Shown: in pieces, positions 5,883 through 6,377 of the stretch
Numbering within the stretch: position 1 is the first letter of the stretch
How the letters are laid out: every line of letters starts with the position of its first letter
NCBI GenBank assembly: GCA_043719475.1
Contig: JAYSTS010000124.1
Coordinates: forward strand, 1 to 6,377
Length of the DNA stretch: 6,377 nt
Reading direction: 5' to 3'
From: SYFY01 sp043719475
GTDB lineage: Bacteria > Pseudomonadota > Gammaproteobacteria > Pseudomonadales > Azotimanducaceae
Notes under the pieces: model-generated
Seen by the model: the letters and a program-made list of their open reading frames with translations, nothing else
The model's database searches: none
Told to the model about the DNA's origin: nothing
Position numbers and translations under genes: made by a program

Positions 5883-6236
5883 TCAACTCTCGAGTGGAAT
5901 GAAGAGGCACTGGCGAGGCTGGCCTTCGACATTGCGGGATTTGTGGCCTCGTCCAGTGGTGTCTTCGGCAAGCAGAATCGAACCAGGACCCATCCGCCGG
6001 ACGGTACCATCACCGATTTCGATATCCACACTGCCAGTCAGGTTGACGACAAACTGGCGACGCGGAGCCGTATGAAAGTCGAGGTCGTAGTGACCTGATA
6101 CCTCACGAAACATCACGCCCTTGCCACGCCACAGTTCCGAGATGCTGCCCATCGGCCCCTGGTCCTTGAGATCAACAGTCACGTCTTCAAAGTGACTTTC
6201 GCCATCCCCACCCGTATACACACGTACAATTTTCAC
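5883..6236 (-). CDS. Small single-domain cupin protein
   Basis: A 117-residue protein whose core reads as one cupin beta-barrel. Motif 1 is degenerate, around GHYDLDFHTAPRRQFVV (48-64), with H55 and Q61 in place of the usual HxH and Glu. Motif 2 is GPGSILLAEDTTGRGH (83-98), ending in H98. Small stand-alone cupins of this pattern are common in proteobacteria and lack an assigned reaction. With only H55 and H98 as obvious ligands, metal binding is possible but not certain. The GTG start at 6236 is supported by GAAGGTG seven bases upstream. It is the first gene visible in the minus-strand cluster and ends 4 bp before gloB, suggesting co-expression. Its own promoter must lie in the ~45 bp before the repeat at 6280, or within that repeat. 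Confidence 0.8.
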   Translation of the reverse strand: MKIVRVYTGGDGESHFEDVTVDLKDQGPMGSISELWRGKGVMFREVSGHYDLDFHTAPRRQFVVNLTGSVDIEIGDGTVRRMGPGSILLAEDTTGRGHKSRNVEGQPRQCLFIPLES

Positions 6237-6279
6237 GCCAATTCACCTTCAGCCAAGTTCAGCGAAACTAAACACTGTG

Positions 6280-6377
6280 CCTAGGAGCCTGTCGGACTTG
6301 AGCGATCGTCGCGAGCCGAGTGGGAGAGCGAGGCCAGTTTTTCACGATTTTGAGGCGCATAGTGGAACTACGCAACG
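6280..6377. mobile_element. End of a dispersed repeat/IS-like element, cut by the window edge
   Basis: Bases 6280-6302 (CCTAGGAGCC onward) repeat 2552-2574 exactly, and 6286-6310 match the reverse complement of 2596-2620, so this is the same terminal sequence in opposite orientation to the right end of the first element. Inward lie GAGAGCGAGGCCAG, a T-rich run, and an imperfect hairpin GCATAGT/ACTACGC (6358-6373). The element continues past the window, so its coding capacity is unknown. Confidence 0.55.

Noticed and set aside
5879..6031. N-terminal extension of GloB from a start at 6031
   Set aside because: It would overlap the cupin gene and adds residues with no glyoxalase II counterpart. 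ATG 5878 matches the family N-terminus.

Overview
The window looks like chromosomal DNA of a gammaproteobacterium. Base composition is moderately GC-rich. GTGGGAG-headed REP palindromes of the kind scattered through pseudomonads and xanthomonads lie at the left end, and the proteins (RarD, GloB, a SPOR-domain protein, an HNH endonuclease) have a proteobacterial flavour. I cannot name the genus. A free-living, possibly environmental lineage is an inference.

Layout: positions 1-630 are a debris zone. They hold three good REP palindromes and one worn one, a 37-bp tandem duplication fused to a REP head, a small open frame of doubtful reality, and the C-terminal scrap of an M20 metallopeptidase on the + strand. 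An intact HNH endonuclease gene follows on the - strand (601-1209). A ~260-bp divergent intergenic region separates it from a secreted SPOR-domain protein on the + strand (1472-2518), whose Pro/Ala/Thr/Glu-rich linker carries exact 15-bp codon repeats. This gene converges on a five-gene minus-strand cluster, with two hairpins between them. The second hairpin is a short MITE-like element (about 2552-2623).

The minus-strand cluster reads, in transcription order, cupin protein (6236-5883), glyoxalase II gloB (5878-5111), EamA transporter rarD (5055-4159), glutathione S-transferase (4162-3491) and short-chain dehydrogenase (3494-2625). The cupin and gloB genes are 4 bp apart. rarD/GST and GST/SDR each overlap by 4 bp (GTGA and ATGA), so the last three genes are probably translationally coupled. 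Two proteins use glutathione chemistry (GloB, GST), and the cluster also has an NAD(P)-dependent oxidoreductase and an exporter-type permease. A role in handling small electrophiles or aldehydes is plausible but inferred.

The cluster is bracketed by inverted copies of the same repeat end. The right copy, starting at 6280, runs off the window and looks like one arm of a larger palindromic element. No defence system, CRISPR array, rRNA or tRNA was seen. The most interesting items are the bracketing repeat family, the REP/tandem-repeat mosaic and the overlapping start/stop architecture; none amounts to a clearly new system.
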